Shown: positions 1 to 12,546, counted from the first letter of the stretch. The stretch: 64,000 nucleotides of DNA from Rhynchonema sp. JSB1_4 (GCA_030248065.1 JASAMV010005483.1:147443-211442); one strand, 5' to 3'. The notes: generated by a model not told the origin, from the letters alone. Numbers and translations: made by a program.

Positions 1-1269
1 GCGACGAAAAATGTTCCGTTTCTCATTTGTCGTCGTATAGGCAACGATACAATCGCGTTCTGAGGCAGTCAATGCCCTTTAGAAAAAGAGTTATTGTTTG
101 CGCCAAGCAGACACCAAACGGCTTCGAGACCTACATAGTGTACACTACTCGAGGGCGACAACGCTCCCGTCTTCAGTGTAAAGCTGGGCATAATGTGTTG
201 TGCATTGCACGAACATGTTTTGGCCATACTCGTTCAACAATCGAGTCTTCTTGAACTTGGAAATCGTTACACTGTAGATTTTCAAGCAACCGCGTATGAA
301 CGAAACAACTCTTTTCGTAATCTGTACATATATTACACCATCTGCAGGTTAGGTACATTATGCCAAAAGTCAGCACAGACTTGACGCTGGTGTTGAGAGG
401 CAACCAAACCGTTGTAATTCCAAGGTTAGGTGCTACACGTAGTACCATGTATAGCTCGAAGTTGCGCTGGCTCAGAAAGATCTCCATATGTTTTGCATAG
501 CAAGGCCAGCCCAAGGTGTGCACCGAAGTGCCTCTGGCATGTGGGTTTGTGCTCCACACCTTTACAACGTGAACAAAACGTATCGGTATATACATATACG
601 TTATAAGAACTCAGGTCCAACCTCAAACTTCACACGTCGCTCCCAACTATGCACCCAACTTTGTATACCGCCGCGACTGAATTTATGTCTGCGCCCAACT
701 GTGATGTGTGCCCGCAACTGTCTGTGCGCTGTGTCGCCAAGTTTTTATCTGCAGAGTCCGCGCCCTGGCTTGGCTTCCTAATGATTGATCTCGCACTCCG
801 ACTTCCACAGAAACAAAAGCACAATTTTTAAAACTTGAGTACAGTTTTAAAGCAGCCGAGACAGAAATGCAGTCAGAAAGTAGAGGAATACACTTTTTGC
901 CCGTTTATCGCACATTATCTGCAGCTTCAGTCCACCATCAGTAGTTTCTTCACCAGTTGAGATGCTACTATCCCATACGAGGATGAGTTATGGTGTCTGA
1001 TACACTTTTAAGAACTAAGCAAACAGTTTTTAGTGCGCGTCTGACACGTTCGCAGTGGCTGGCCACCAAGCCCAACTTGATCAGCTCCAAGGCTCTTATT
1101 GTGGCGTCTCCCAATATTAATAGAATCGACCTATGGGTATAGTACATGTTCGGCTTGTGATTGTTCAGGTACCTACATACCTATTACTATACTACACGTA
1201 CGTACAGCACGCACACGTCCACGACCAGCAAATCACCGATATCCATTCTTATAAAGTGCGCAAATCGAA
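1..1269. other. No gene recognised at the left edge
   Basis: I see no open frame here with convincing splice sites, domain or amino-acid composition, and no clear transposon end. A start codon with protein-like codon use appears only at 1270. The stretch may be the promoter region of the following gene, but no promoter element can be named. Confidence 0.4.
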
Positions 1270-4200
1270 ATGTCGCGCGACCCGCATTTGGATCCGAGAT
1301 TGCGCGTTGAGCCCGGGGAAAGACTGAATCGACACGTTGATCCGATGCTCGGCGGACGATTCACGAGCAACTATGAACATCTGGTTGGTTACACTATAGT
1401 CAGTCAGTCAAGTCCAACGTGGAAGATGAGAATGAACTTTTTCTGTCACATTCCAGTTCCAAGGATCTGCGGTGCAAAAACTAAATATCATTGTAGGAAC
1501 AGTCAATGACTTCTTGGAATGGGTACATGTCGGCTGGCATTTGGACATCTGTCGTTTTTTCGCTCTTTTCTTGAAACCTTTGCGAACAGCCATTTTATTA
1601 GGACATAACTTACCCACGACGTGTGACATTGAGGTAGTGCTTGCTGCACGTTTTCGTGCAGTTCCGTTACTGGTATACCGTATTTAGCATAAGTACACTT
1701 AGTATTTAGAATATTTAGTATAATATGTAGCTGGCTGGTTTCAAGGATTCAGCAGCGATTTCTAGTTCACAGAAAAGAAAAACTTGGCCTATTTTCAGGA
1801 TACAATTTAGCACAGTAACTGAGCTGAGAAAGATAGAATAACTTTTTTTGATTAATCAGGGTCGGTATGAACAATTTGCCTCATTCATCAAGCAGGATTA
1901 AAGTTTGATGCCTTGCTGACGGCCCAGGCTCCCACGTTGGAAGATGAAATAGTGCACTTTAGTTCTGGACATTTATGTGGGCAACATTTCCACCTTCACC
2001 CAAATATAGTGCCCTGGTGGTGACCTCGACCTGTCATAAATTTGACCAATAGCTGACCACTTTGATCCGACACTTTTTGACAATCCTAAAGAGTAAAGGT
2101 CGTATGGGGTTAACGGCCGCAAGAACGGCCGGCATGCACTTTGTGGTCTGGTCTTCAGACCGTCATTTGTCACACATGCGTGTGCGTGAAGAATATTATT
2201 GGTGATGTCTTTTGAGAGCTGTGAATTCGAGCTGCGTTACTGTCGTTGTCAGGCCGGTATTGAACAAGTGTTACGCCGATCGAGCTTTGGAAGGTTCTCG
2301 CACAACAAATACATACAACCGCGATGCTGCAGTTCCATATGCCCTTTATTACACGAGCACAAGATTTTTGAGAGTTGCAGGTGAAGAACGTATTCACAAT
2401 GAACAAGTGGAATGCGCGCACGCCATACGAAATGCCGATGCACCATGAATTGAATGCTCACGAGGAATTGCTGGCCAACGCGTCACCACAGGTTCGTACA
2501 GTCCACACTCGTTATGGGTATATTCGCTATAGAACTACTCAGCATACTTTCTGGAGTGTCCCGAAAAATTTCAGTAGTTAAACGATTCGTTATAGGTACT
2601 CGCTATTCGGCCTCGCACGCAATTTTCGAACGTCCCAAATGCATGTTTTGACATTTTGCATGGAATTATGATTCGATATAGTATATATATAGTATATTTT
2701 TGACCGCAAACCACCACAACAATGGAATAATGTCTGTGCGATACCAGTAAAGTATCCATAAGTCCAAGAATGAAATTAAGCTGAAGCACGTGCTATCATG
2801 CTTTTGGCCAGTAACCACGAGCAAATTTGACTGAAATGACCTCGAAATGAACAAATCATAGCTACAAAATCTCGTTGTGCTATCCTATGTGACTGGCATT
2901 TTGGCTCCGCTATGGGCATAAATTTGTTATCAGCATACTTTTCAGGGTGTCCTACTCCTACATATAACGATCTTGACTGTATGCCCATGACCTTGACTCA
3001 GGTTATGTGTCAGTTGTCCACTGGTTCCATTTTCCAATCCACACTGTTTTGTGCGCGTGTTTCGGCTTCCATTCGTGTCGTCAACTCAAGCCCAATGCCA
3101 TGTGTGTTTCTCGCACTTATTCAGCGTTGCTTCGGTTGACGACCAGCAGGTGTTATACCATACATTGTGTAGGTTGACGACTTCTGGCAAACCAGTTTTT
3201 CGACCATGCATTTTGTGCGCATAAAAACAGAAATCGGACAAATTAAAAAAGAAGGTTTTACCAACATACATAGGTATTGGTCGCACAATGACTAATGGAG
3301 AATTTATCCAAAATTCAAAGGACACCATACTTTATGTGACAAAACATTTTCATTGAAAATATAAACAAAAAAAAGCGAAGGTTTGACCAACATACATAGG
3401 TACAGGTAAGCTGCTGGTCAAGTGTGCTGCAAACGTGGTTATCTGTTGCCACTGTTGCATCCTGTGAGCCACCCCCAGGCACAAACTTGCTGCGGTTTGT
3501 TGTGCTTCGACTGTTGCTGTGTTCAAGTTGGACAAATAAGTCAGCTACACATCACCTAGTTGATGGCTCACATAAGTTTGCTAGCACTTCTGCATTGTGC
3601 GTGGTAGTTGCGTGCATTGGCCAAAGTGGGCACACACAAGACATAATACTTGAGGACTCATAAAACTAAACGACGAAGAAAGAGCTAAGCGCACAATGCA
3701 CAGATGTAATGCGTATATGGGGGCATAATGCGAGATGAGCCCGGCACATTTTACAACTTTGTTTGCCGTAATGTGTTGCTGTGGAATGAGTGGCTAAAGT
3801 AACGATGGACAAAGTGAGCATTGGAACGTTGCGACTAGGACACACAGACTCTTGTTTATAATGCAGTGTCCAACGCTACTTTAACCAAATTGACATGTTC
3901 CAACAACTACACAGGTTCTGCTTCGTATGGAGAAGTTGGACAACCAGTTGGACTCACTAGAGGGCGATCGTAACGCATTCACCCCACTTGAGCTCATGTA
4001 CGAACACGACACGAGTGGCGCGGCGACCGGCGAGTCACGCGTGTCGGGCTCGCGGTACGCGGTCTACCAACCGAAACAGTCCTCCGAATACCATCAGGCG
4101 TTCAATCGCAGTCGCGCCGACGCTAAGTTTAATTATAAAGTAAGAGATCACGGCATTGACCTATCGACCATTCTGCAGAGAAATCTAATCAAAGATGACA

Positions 4201-5352
4201 GAGACCAGAAGTACTGGCATGTAAGTCCACCACACTCTACGGATCCTACAGAATATACTTCGTGGTGTCGGCGGGTGTACAGTCAAAACTCCGAGTTATG
4301 ACCCAAAACCTAAAATCTTCATGAGGTCGCCTTGCTAGATCATGGCGGACAAAGAGAGAAAGTCCGATTGTCCGAAAAAAGGAAAAGGACGTCCGATCCA
4401 AAACCAGAATTCCCCTCTTGTCTGCCCAGATGTTGCAAGGTGACCCGAAAGACTTCTAATTTTTGTGTCCGAAAACTAGAATTTGGTCTGAATCACTTCA
4501 TTAAACAACGTGATGTTTGCACACGCAGGTCGGCAGTTCATCGCAACCACCCAGCATCCCCGGGGGCAAGACGCAATTCGAACGGTCGATCCCGTCACCT
4601 GGCGATCGTTATAGAGTCACCGCTGAGAAGAGGGAATGGAAGTACGTGACAGATTTGGCAGACGTATTGCAGATTTTGTTTAGGCACTAAAGCCCGAAAT
4701 TCAAGCCCAGTGCACATTCCTAGGTTCGCTCAGTTCGTATGGGTCCGCAGAAAGGGTTTACAAACCCTTTACGTGTGACACATCTGCCATTCACCACACT
4801 CAACAGTTACACAATTGTGTTGGGCAGCTTGGGTCCAAACTCAAGGAATGTTAGGCAATACGCAAGGTCATGGTAACATTCGAGTTTGTGAACATGACAT
4901 GACTCCAGCGTTGGCATCGATCACGAACCTTGGCTTTGAGAATTTTTCATTGATCGTATGCATTCGCAAATTTGTAGAACTGAACAGCATAAAGCAGCTT
5001 TGTGTGTATTCTTGGGACAACTTTTCCGCTAGTCGAATGTACTCGAAAACCTTCTGAATGTGATGAAAATCTGTCCGATGAGCAAGTCCGAGATCAATAA
5101 TCACTAGACCGAAGTGGTGTTTGACCGATGGCAATTTGCAGAACTCCCGGCAACGCGCACAACATGCTGATCGACTATGCATCCGTGCCATCACAGAGTC
5201 GTCAGATGTGCACCAGTCGTGACGCGTTTGAAACATCACATTTGCATGGCACCGACTCGCGCATCATGGGATCCGACTTTGTCGTGCTGTCGCTTCGCAA
5301 GGACCCCTGGTTCGATAAGGTCGATAAACTACTCGCTGACGCCAGAAAATGA
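1270..5352 (+). CDS. Five-exon gene of unknown function, about 284 aa
   Basis: Five exons join without frame errors: 1270-1383, 2381-2491, 3915-4220, 4529-4641 and 5142-5352 (stop TGA). The first three junctions are phase 0. The fourth is phase 2, and the split lysine codon is completed exactly across it. Donors are GTTGGT, GTTCGT, GTAAGT and GTACGT; acceptors end in TTGCAG, ACACAG, CGCAG and TTGCAG. The protein is hydrophilic, with no signal peptide or membrane segment. It is rich in charged residues and short aromatic-proline stretches, including KWNARTPYEMP, GDRYRVTAEKREWK and the C-terminal KDPWFDKVDKLLADARK. I do not recognise the family. The short Pro-Gly-aromatic blocks recall microtubule-associated structural proteins, but that is only an impression. 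The two long introns hold repeat sequence. The start could lie further upstream. Confidence 0.55.
2490..2990. repeat. Diverged relative of the large palindrome's arm sequence
   Basis: Several blocks match the arms of the inverted repeat at 55-60 kb with mismatches. One is the stretch around 2655-2710 (ATTCGATATA, then TATATTTTTGACCGCA), matching 58085-58125. Another is 2795-2885 (CATGCTTTTG, then GCTACAAAATCT), matching 58212-58290. A third is CATACTTTTCAGGGTGTCC near 2933. The copy lies in an intron of the 1270-5352 gene. It shows that the palindrome's unit is a dispersed repeat older than the palindrome. Confidence 0.55.
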
Positions 5353-6339
5353 ACGGAAACGTCAGACATGAAATATGACACTCCTTGTCGGTTGCCATAT
5401 TGTTGTTTTATTGAGTTATTGAGTTTGTCTTTTGTGTTTTATTTTCAAAGTAATACTTTGACTCATTTTGTGTGTGGCTTTCGTCGTACGAGTACGCTGG
5501 TTTCCACAATTTTGTTGATGCCAAAACCACCAAGAGCAAAGGTTGACAGTTTTCATATGAGACGTTGTCGCCAACGCCAAGAATTCTGTTTATATGCGGT
5601 CAAAAGTAAAGTGCACTTGGTAAAACTGATAAAAATCCCTGCAAATCACACATGCTGCTTGGTTGCCGGTGTTATTGTTGGATAATACTTGTTTTGCAAC
5701 ATCAGTTCACATTCATGTTGTTGATGGGATATTTGTTACGAAGCAGCCAACACTGTACTAAAGCATCACCTATATACGCAACAATATTTGTTACTCATGT
5801 CTTTTGCGACATGATCCATTTTTTCACATGATTACAAAAAATTCTTATGGATTAGTCATCGTTGTAAAAGTGTGAGGCCACGTCACTGGAGTTTGAAAAA
5901 ATGTTTGCATTCGGTCAGCGCGGCATTTTTGTGCCACCCTGTACGCAGGCAGATAGATGTAAGTTGAGTTTTCGATGGATGGATACACCAAACGAAACAA
6001 TATGTGTTGGGGCCGAGATCAAGCGCTGCCATGGGTCCGGTCTTGTCTTGGTCGCCTGCCTTTTGCATGGATGCCACCAGTTTAGCAACTCTGATTATTA
6101 TTGTTACCGAAGGTGATTACCACTGCAGCTACCCCTGCCCGTAACAACTTCCGCGTTGGTCAAAATTAGTGTCATCAATCTCGAATTGTCGCTAAAAATG
6201 CAAAAAGTCGTGACCAAGTCAAGACAGGATCGGAACTGAACCGGTCACGAAGTTTGATATCGGTCGACATTACATGCTGTTTCCAAGTCTGTCTGGTTTC
6301 GTAGCTATAGTTTGTGTCAGTGTAATGCCAATATCAGCC
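5353..6339. other. Spacer without recognisable gene
   Basis: This lies between the stop of the unidentified gene at 5352 and the first plausible exon of the secreted-protein gene. Open frames are short and lack convincing splice sites. I see no transposon ends or RNA gene. Confidence 0.4.
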
Positions 6340-7836
6340 ATGCACACAACATTCGAGGTTTGGCTGTGTCTGCTACTGTCATTGTTGTTCGTTCCATCGG
6401 TGGACACGTGCTGCACGCAACTGCAACCGCCAGAAGCACAGGTTCGTCAGACAACAAGTGTTGGCGGCACTGTAGACGATGGGTCACCATCATCGGTCGG
6501 TAAATCGACTGAGGAGGGCGCACGTGCAAATACAAATTTGAATTCGAACAATGGAATTGATGACAGCGGCAATAACGATAACACGTTGAATGCCGATGGA
6601 CCAAGACGGTCGATGGGCAATCATGCGCCCGGTGATACTGGTGACGATAATGGGCATAGAACATCCGGTGCAAGGTAGGGGATGGGTAGTGAATGTATAT
6701 TGTCCATAGATGGTGTGAAGTGAAGCGGGAAAACGGAATGCCATCTATGCATGTGACTTGACTTGGATCATGACTATGAACGTCTTTAATTTTTTGACAC
6801 AGTACAGTGTAAGGTGCTCATACATACCTTGACTAACCACGTCACCAAGGTGTTGTGAGGCATGCACACAAAACGCATAATGGATTATAATCGCGTGTCA
6901 AGGAACACACAGGTCAGGCGTTGAATGATTTGGACCCGGTATTTAGTTCCTTCGTGCGAGTGTGTGTCACACAACCCAGAGTTAGCAATGCAGACGTGTA
7001 TGTATGCAGATTGCCATAATATTTCCCACCCTCTGGTGTACAGTCGCAATGCGTGCCAGCCACGTCGCACTGTTTGTCTGTCTGACCGTGTGTGTGTGTG
7101 GCTGCAGTCGTGAGTGTCTGCAGGACACCGTCGGAATTTTCACTGATGCACTCGTTAAGTCGGTGTCAAAAAGTGGTGCCGTCGGCGATCTGCTAGGTGT
7201 CGCACGCGGTGGTTCAGATGATGTGATCGATTATGACGAGCCCGGCAACAGTACGTATGATGATCCTAACCCCGGCATTGACGGTCAGGGTGACAGTGAT
7301 GAAAGCCGGTGCGTCACAGGTGCCCGATGGACAAATATTCAAAAGAGGAAAAATTTCCAAATAGGACGCCACACCACAACTCATGCATGTTGAAATGTTT
7401 CAGACAAGTTCACACTCTGAGCGGCGACGGCGAGGCAGATGGATCAGGGGTTAGTGATGATGACCGGCCAGAGGCCAACGGTCAGTCACGACCGACCAGC
7501 AGGAACAAGGGCCAATCTGGTGCTGTGGTTCGTGGTCCCGTCTGGCGACAATCTCAGTCATTCCGTAACCGCTCACAGACAAGCGTCAACCAAGCGCAAT
7601 GCAATCGACCCTTCAAAATCAAAACGAAGAGCGAGGGGCGCAACAAGGCTGGACTCGAATATGGTTGGTCACAATACGTGACAATAAGGCGCACGCTGGA
7701 ACGGTCTTTCAAACTTTTTGCAGCTTTCAAATACATCTTGAAACATCCGTTGGCATCAAGTGTGCTCAACACCAAGCGCATCAAATCGTGCTCAAAGAAA
7801 GTCACTTGCGGTTGGTTGATCCCGTGGCTGGACTAA
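6340..7836 (+). CDS. Small secreted acidic protein with two candidate first exons
   Basis: Two separate exons each begin with ATG and a typical signal peptide, and both end in phase 2. The first is 6340-6674: a hydrophobic core WLCLLLSLLFV followed by a low-complexity tail of Asn, Asp, Gly and Ser. The second is 7049-7308: a hydrophobic core ALFVCLTVCVCGC, a short helix-like segment, then an Asp/Gly-rich tail. The next exon starts at 7404 after TTTCAG and needs a phase-2 partner, so either can feed it. It encodes an Asp/Gly/Ser tail turning Arg/Lys-rich and stays open to a stop at 7836, although a donor at about 7526 (GTTCGT) could end it earlier. A further candidate exon begins at 8460 directly after TTTGTAG. 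I recognise no domain. The product is probably exported; its function is unknown. Confidence 0.4.
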
Positions 7837-7880
7837 TGTGGTGATCTAGGGCTGCCAGAGCAATAGTGGTCTGTCTAACA

Positions 7881-8089
7881 TACAGTACCGGGTGCAATTC
7901 TAGGCTGAAAGTTGAAGTCGCGTGCACGCGCGTGCGAAACAGTGCAAAGTATAGGCAAAAGTCGAAGTAACTTCGCGTGCACGCACGTGCACGCGAAGTT
8001 TTGCGCGTGCGCTGCCTATGTTTTAGCACTAGGAAGTCGCGTGCACGCGACTTCAACTTTCAGCCTAGAATTGCACCCGGAACTGTACC
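7881..8089. mobile_element. 209-bp foldback MITE
   Basis: The first and last 80-90 bp are reverse complements. The left end has GGGTGCAATTCTAGGCTGAA followed by GTTGAAGTCGCGTGCACGCG, and the mirror of this runs from about 8036 to 8083. The centre carries alternating GCGTGCACG blocks. There is no coding capacity. The left flank TACAGT and right flank ACTGTA are also mirrored, so the inverted ends may extend to 7881 and 8089. It lies just 3' of the secreted-protein gene. Confidence 0.8.
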
Positions 8090-9439
8090 GGTAAATAGGC
8101 ACGCACGACACCAAGTTGACATTGGCAACCTCTGTATACCGTGTGCAAGTGACGGATCCAGCTTTCAGCCAGAGGCGAGAGGCAAACCGAGGATCCGTTA
8201 GTGGCTGATACAAGAAACAGTCAAAAGAACGACATGCAGGTTTGTATCAATGCGGTTCGAGCGGCACGACGGGCGAGCAAGCAGTGCGTGCAGCGTGCTA
8301 TGCATTGTGCAAACAACGGACATGTGCAGCGAACAGACTGAGTTGCGAAGCGATCGGGACGCGACAATTCAAATGCAATTGTGATAACAAGTTGGTGCTG
8401 CACTGTAGGTTTTTGTGAAACATCACGGGTGTAAAATATGACACTGAGCCTCTTTGTAGATGCGCGTCAATGACAGTAACGCTGAGCCCTCAAGGTTTAT
8501 TCGCACTGCTGCCCGCTTGGAACGCGCATTGTCCGTGAGACTGCAACATCTCAACCAGTGGCTGGTCATCCGAAACTCAAACAGTTATTGGCTATCAGAT
8601 TCGAATTTCATTTTGTACTTCAGTCAGATATGCAAAGAATTTCATGGGGTTTCACTTTCAATGACCATAAGATTTGTAACTCGTAAGCAATCACCAAACC
8701 GGCACACAGCTGAATAACACGACATAGTTCACGAAACAAAAACAGACTAGACAGCTTCATTAATCTCAATGGTTTAATAAAAGAAAACCAACCAAGCTAA
8801 GTGTAACCTATTTGATCCATAAACTAACACAAATGCTGCACTAACCAGAACTTTCAACAAAAACAACGAAACAGGAAAAGAGCAATAATTGAAAAAATAT
8901 TCAACAACATCAAAATGCCCGCATCATGCATCATGTTATAGCCGGGGAGACTTGAACACCTAGAAATCTGCCAAAATATGAACGCACCCAGGATCGGAAT
9001 GAACATCAAAAGAAAAACAAAATGCTTGATGAATAGTACCGAAGAGTAAGTAAGAACTTTGGAAAATGGACGAAACATGAACAAACTAACAGACGGACGC
9101 ACAACACTGTACAGAAGAATACAGCAACTTACAGTAGGGCGGATGATTGGTTCGGTGTGTGCGTGTGTGTAATACAAACGATGAGAGAGACCAACCGAAT
9201 CGATCACCAACGTTGTTGACCGACGTTAGATAACAAACAAAAGAGAAAAGGCCGTCAAATTGATTAGAAAAATACGAACACCCGTGTTGACTTCACAGTT
9301 TCATTGGTTCTCACGCTCTTCATTTCTTCGACAACAACTGAAAAACACGGATACTTTTGCGTATAGATGCAAAAAACAAGTGAAACAGGTGTGCAATGGA
9401 AAATCTGACCGCAACTTCGTTGGTTGAACGCACGTTTCA
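8090..9439. other. Intergenic region; possible exon at 8460, no confident gene
   Basis: A short open segment starting at 8460 directly after an acceptor (TTTGTAG) has protein-like codon use for about 40 codons and could belong to the upstream secreted-protein gene. On the minus strand 8854-9130 is open and hydrophobic, but it does not join in frame to the gene ending at 9440, and its T-rich composition explains the hydrophobicity. I call neither as a gene. Confidence 0.35.
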
Positions 9440-11083
9440 TCAGCTATCTATCAATATCTGGAATGAGAAGCAAAGTACGTCGACAACTAGCAGCCAGCTC
9501 ACCTTCAACATTGCATCCTCGATGGTGTGTGTGCAGTGGATGGAATCAGCGAACGACACACACATTTGGCTGAGTGTCTTCAATCGGTCGCGGTCCATCA
9601 TCTCCATCAGATCAGCCGGCTCCGTGTCGCGCGCATGTGCCTCCACGGCTGCAGTCATCAGGCAATCATAGCATGTTCAATACTTGTCATGTGACCATCA
9701 ATGTGGTAAAACGCTAGCGTATGACACCCGGCCTGCCAATTGGTGCGGTGTTGTTACTTATAGTGAAAACAAAGTACGTAGCGGGACGCACTCATGGCGC
9801 CACAAGGTGTGGACTGCGCCACATCAATATCAAACGTGGTGATGGATAGGATCAGACCTGTTTTGACCGTGCGATTTTGTGGACTACGGATAATTAGCTA
9901 TTTAAGCAAGCGGCCCCATTCGAGAACCAAATGTGCGCAACATGCGAGCCCCAAGTGTCCAGCCAGCCACACCTGTCCTGACCAAGGGCGCATGCACCAG
10001 ATTGAATCCGGACGCGATCGTCGATCGGACCACTTTCGATGACGATCCGATGTGTGCGGCGTACTGTTCAGCTTCGTCGACAGCCAGCAGCAACGCACCG
10101 ATCATCTTGTATCGCGTCAATACCGACACTTGCGCGTCCATCGCGTTGTCTGCAGTACATTCACAGTTGGGGCAACGTTTGGTGGCACACACACGCCCAT
10201 CTGGGATCGGCCAACACCGCTCTTGCCTTGGCCACTTGAGTTTTGGCATGAAGGATAATCCAGAATTTACTAATGGCACTGTTGTCGACCAGCGTAGAAA
10301 CTGGTATAATACAGTGCCATCAACGGTAAACGCCGAAATATCGCACAAATATTGTCGAAAAATGTCACGGACTGAGATAAGAACGAGTCGGTCAACAAGC
10401 TGCTGACCAACCACCGGGCAAGTGAGTGGGACCAACCGGTGTGGTAGATGTCGTGACAAACGTGTTGCAACAGCGGCTTCAACGAATGATAGAGTGCTCG
10501 GGAGCCAGATGAGTACACGGTCAGGTTGACGTGTTTGAGTTGTGTGGCAAGGTGCAGGTAGGAAATATGGTGTGTTTGCAGATGCTGCAAGATAAATAAA
10601 TTCGGTTGTGCCATGCGCCATCGTGGGTGCGTGGGCCACCCGGACAGAATACCGAAAAGTTGGCCAAAACATATGCTTTGCTAATCACTAACGTTTCAGT
10701 GTCGTGCAAGACGTACCTTCACATTCTCCTGCACTTCGCGTGGATCGCAATACCCGATATGCACCACACCCATGCCAACATCACTGCCGTGTTTATTGCG
10801 ACAGGTCGTCATCCATTTGTTCATAAACTCGTCGTTCAAAATGTGCTCCTGTAAGAGGCAACAACAGGTTATCGTTGGATGTGCTGGAGAAAATCAAAGC
10901 GACGCAAAACAGCAGACAACACCAGCAGCAGCAACGGTCCAGACAACCAACCATGTAGTTCTGCCCGAAAATATCATCCTTGAATTCACTGGGTCGATTG
11001 AAAAACAACACCGGACATTCGAATACGTCCGTCTTTGAGCCGATCGCCGTGAGTTGCAGCGAACGTACGATCGGGTTGAGGCA
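9440..11083 (-). CDS. Six-exon gene of unknown function (5' end not found)
   Basis: Minus-strand exons, 5' to 3': 11083-10952, 10848-10717, 10584-10437, 10371-9973, 9648-9503 and 9457-9440 (stop). The junction phases 0, 0, 1, 1 and 0 agree throughout, and all sites are GT-AG. About 325 residues are visible. No exon begins with a convincing Met, so at least one upstream exon is missing. The protein is mixed alpha/beta in character, without signal peptide or membrane span. The 399-nt fourth exon carries a Cys cluster, CATKRCPNCEC, that could bind a metal if the exon is read through as drawn; alternative splice sites inside it would remove that cluster. The last 50 residues look helical. I cannot assign a family. 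Confidence 0.5.
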
Positions 11084-11488
11084 CTGCAACACAACCGAAT
11101 GGATTGAGAGATAATTTTACGCAATGCTGAAGTGTGCAGAAAAGAAATGGTTGCAAACTTGAGGATTTCAATGCATCGCTGTCGGTTGTCAAAATCGGCA
11201 CATTTTATTACATACTGTACATAGCGGTCGGTTTTATCTTGTTTCGAACCTTTGGCGCGTTTCGCTGAATTATCTGGTATTTACTGAATTCAGTTGGAGG
11301 CACATGCATTTTAACTCATGGAGCACAAGCACCTTGGAGCAGTGTGCACCTGTGCAGCGCCAGTGGAAACCACAGTATGACAACCAATCGATGTTTCAGT
11401 TGTGTGCAGTAAGTTTTCTGGAACGGCGTGTTTTCTGTTTTCTGGATCTGGCAGGTTTCCGTTCCGTTTTTCACTTTCAGTTTCACTC

Positions 11489-11789
11489 CGTCCAGAGATT
11501 TAGGATCGGGCGACCCGGCCCGGTCCGAGCCAAAGGTCGGCCCGGCCCGATTTTATGTCAAGGCAAAAATGGTCAGAAAAAGCCAACATTTCCAAAAAAT
11601 TTCTCGGGCGGGGAAGCATGTTTATCTGTTTGTGGTGATTCGTCGCTGTTAACCGGGTCCATTTGGGTAATTCGGGCCGGGTCGGGCCGGCAAGTCCGGC
11701 CTGGCCCGGCCCTAACCTCCAAATCTCCGGCCTGGCCGGCCCGAGCCAAAAGTCCAAAATCCCGGCCCCGGCCCGATCCTAAAGCTCTG
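11489..11789. mobile_element. MITE with GGCCCGGCCC-rich arrays
   Basis: The ends are inverted: CAGAGATTTAGGATCGGG on the left and CCCGATCCTAAAGCTCTG on the right. Inside both are repeats of a GGCCCGGCC-type word. The flanks carry TTTCACTC at 11481-11488 and 11790-11797, an 8-bp duplication if four extra bases (CGTC) at the left belong to the element. The same GGGCCGGGCC composition recurs at 13060-13140, 25795-26040, 29195-29260, 60345-60690 and 61820-61870, so this is a dispersed family. Confidence 0.55.
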
Positions 11790-11799
11790 TTTCACTCAC

Positions 11800-12546
11800 T
11801 GAAGCGGGGTCATTTTGGTGGGGGTCAATTAATGGGGTTCTATTTTTCATTTGGCCCCCGATGAAAAAATCACTTTTAATAATGCCCCTAAAATGGCCTG
11901 TTTGGGGGATTTTTTACCTTTGACAACGTCAATCAGTGTAGTTCCTGGCGGGGAGGGGGGTCCCCCTCGGGTACGCTATCTCCCCCTCGTGGTACCCTAC
12001 CCTCATCTCTCCCTCCGGGTCCGGGCACACTATCTCCCCAATTTTTTGCCTAAAACAGGTATTTTTAGGCCCAAAATGGGCATTTTTAGCGCTAAAATGT
12101 GTGATTTTTGGGTCAATGTGCTCAAAAGTCGCCAAAATACCCTTTTATGAAGAATTTTTTCCAAAAGGGGCAAAAATAGGTCAAATTTTCAAGCTCAAAA
12201 AGTGATTTTTCCTGAATTTGGGTCTCCCCCCTCGGGGTTACACTGTCTCCTGCTCCGAAAAAAACTGGGTGGGGGCGGGGGGGGGGTCCGCTATCCACCT
12301 CCGGACCAACTACACTGACGTCAATTATGCTTAAGAAGCCGCATTCTGCTCTATACGCAAGCTTAAACAACGTTTGACAGAGCAACACAGTCTTACCATA
12401 CCACCAATCGGTGGTACGGTGAAGCGGTGAAGGTTGGGGGTGGGGTTCTATTAATGGGAGAGGTCAATTAATGGGTGGTTCTATTTTTTATTTCGAGCCA
12501 TTTGGGTGGGGTTCAATTAATGGGGGTTCTATTTCCGACAATACGG
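11800..12546. mobile_element. TA-inserting MITE (CCGTATTGTCGG family), left end lost
   Basis: The right end is the family terminus (TTCCGACAATACGG). The interior shows the family's words (TCAATTAATGGGGG, GGTTCTATT) and the conserved middle block with AAGCTTAAACAACGTTTGAC. The left terminus is missing, near the GGCCCGGCCC element. An element of the CAGTGTAGTTCC family sits inside at 11934-12317. Confidence 0.75.
11934..12317. mobile_element. hAT-type MITE, end CAGTGTAGTTCCTGG
   Basis: It starts CAGTGTAGTTCCTGG and ends in the inverse, CAACTACACTG. It is flanked by a perfect 8-bp duplication, ACGTCAAT (11926-11933 and 12318-12325). The subterminal word is a GGTACRCTATCTCCCC-type unit, in the same orientation at both sides of an AT-rich core. 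There is no coding capacity. It interrupts the TA-family MITE at 11800-12546 and is therefore younger. Confidence 0.85.

Noticed and set aside
4332..4649. Alternative exon beginning near 4339 in the first gene
   Set aside because: It has an acceptor and a donor, but its phase does not allow joining to the last exon without a stop codon. Direct joining of 4220 to 4529 keeps all frames.
8854..9210. Hydrophobic minus-strand frame suggesting a membrane protein
   Set aside because: It is AT-rich, lacks an acceptor in a usable phase, and the neighbouring gene already has a clean stop in a small terminal exon at 9440.
11500..11790. Collagen- or Pro/Arg-rich proteins in GGCCCGG repeats
   Set aside because: All frames give low-complexity Arg, Pro, Gly and Ala peptides from the tandem GC-rich word; no splice sites or start context support coding.
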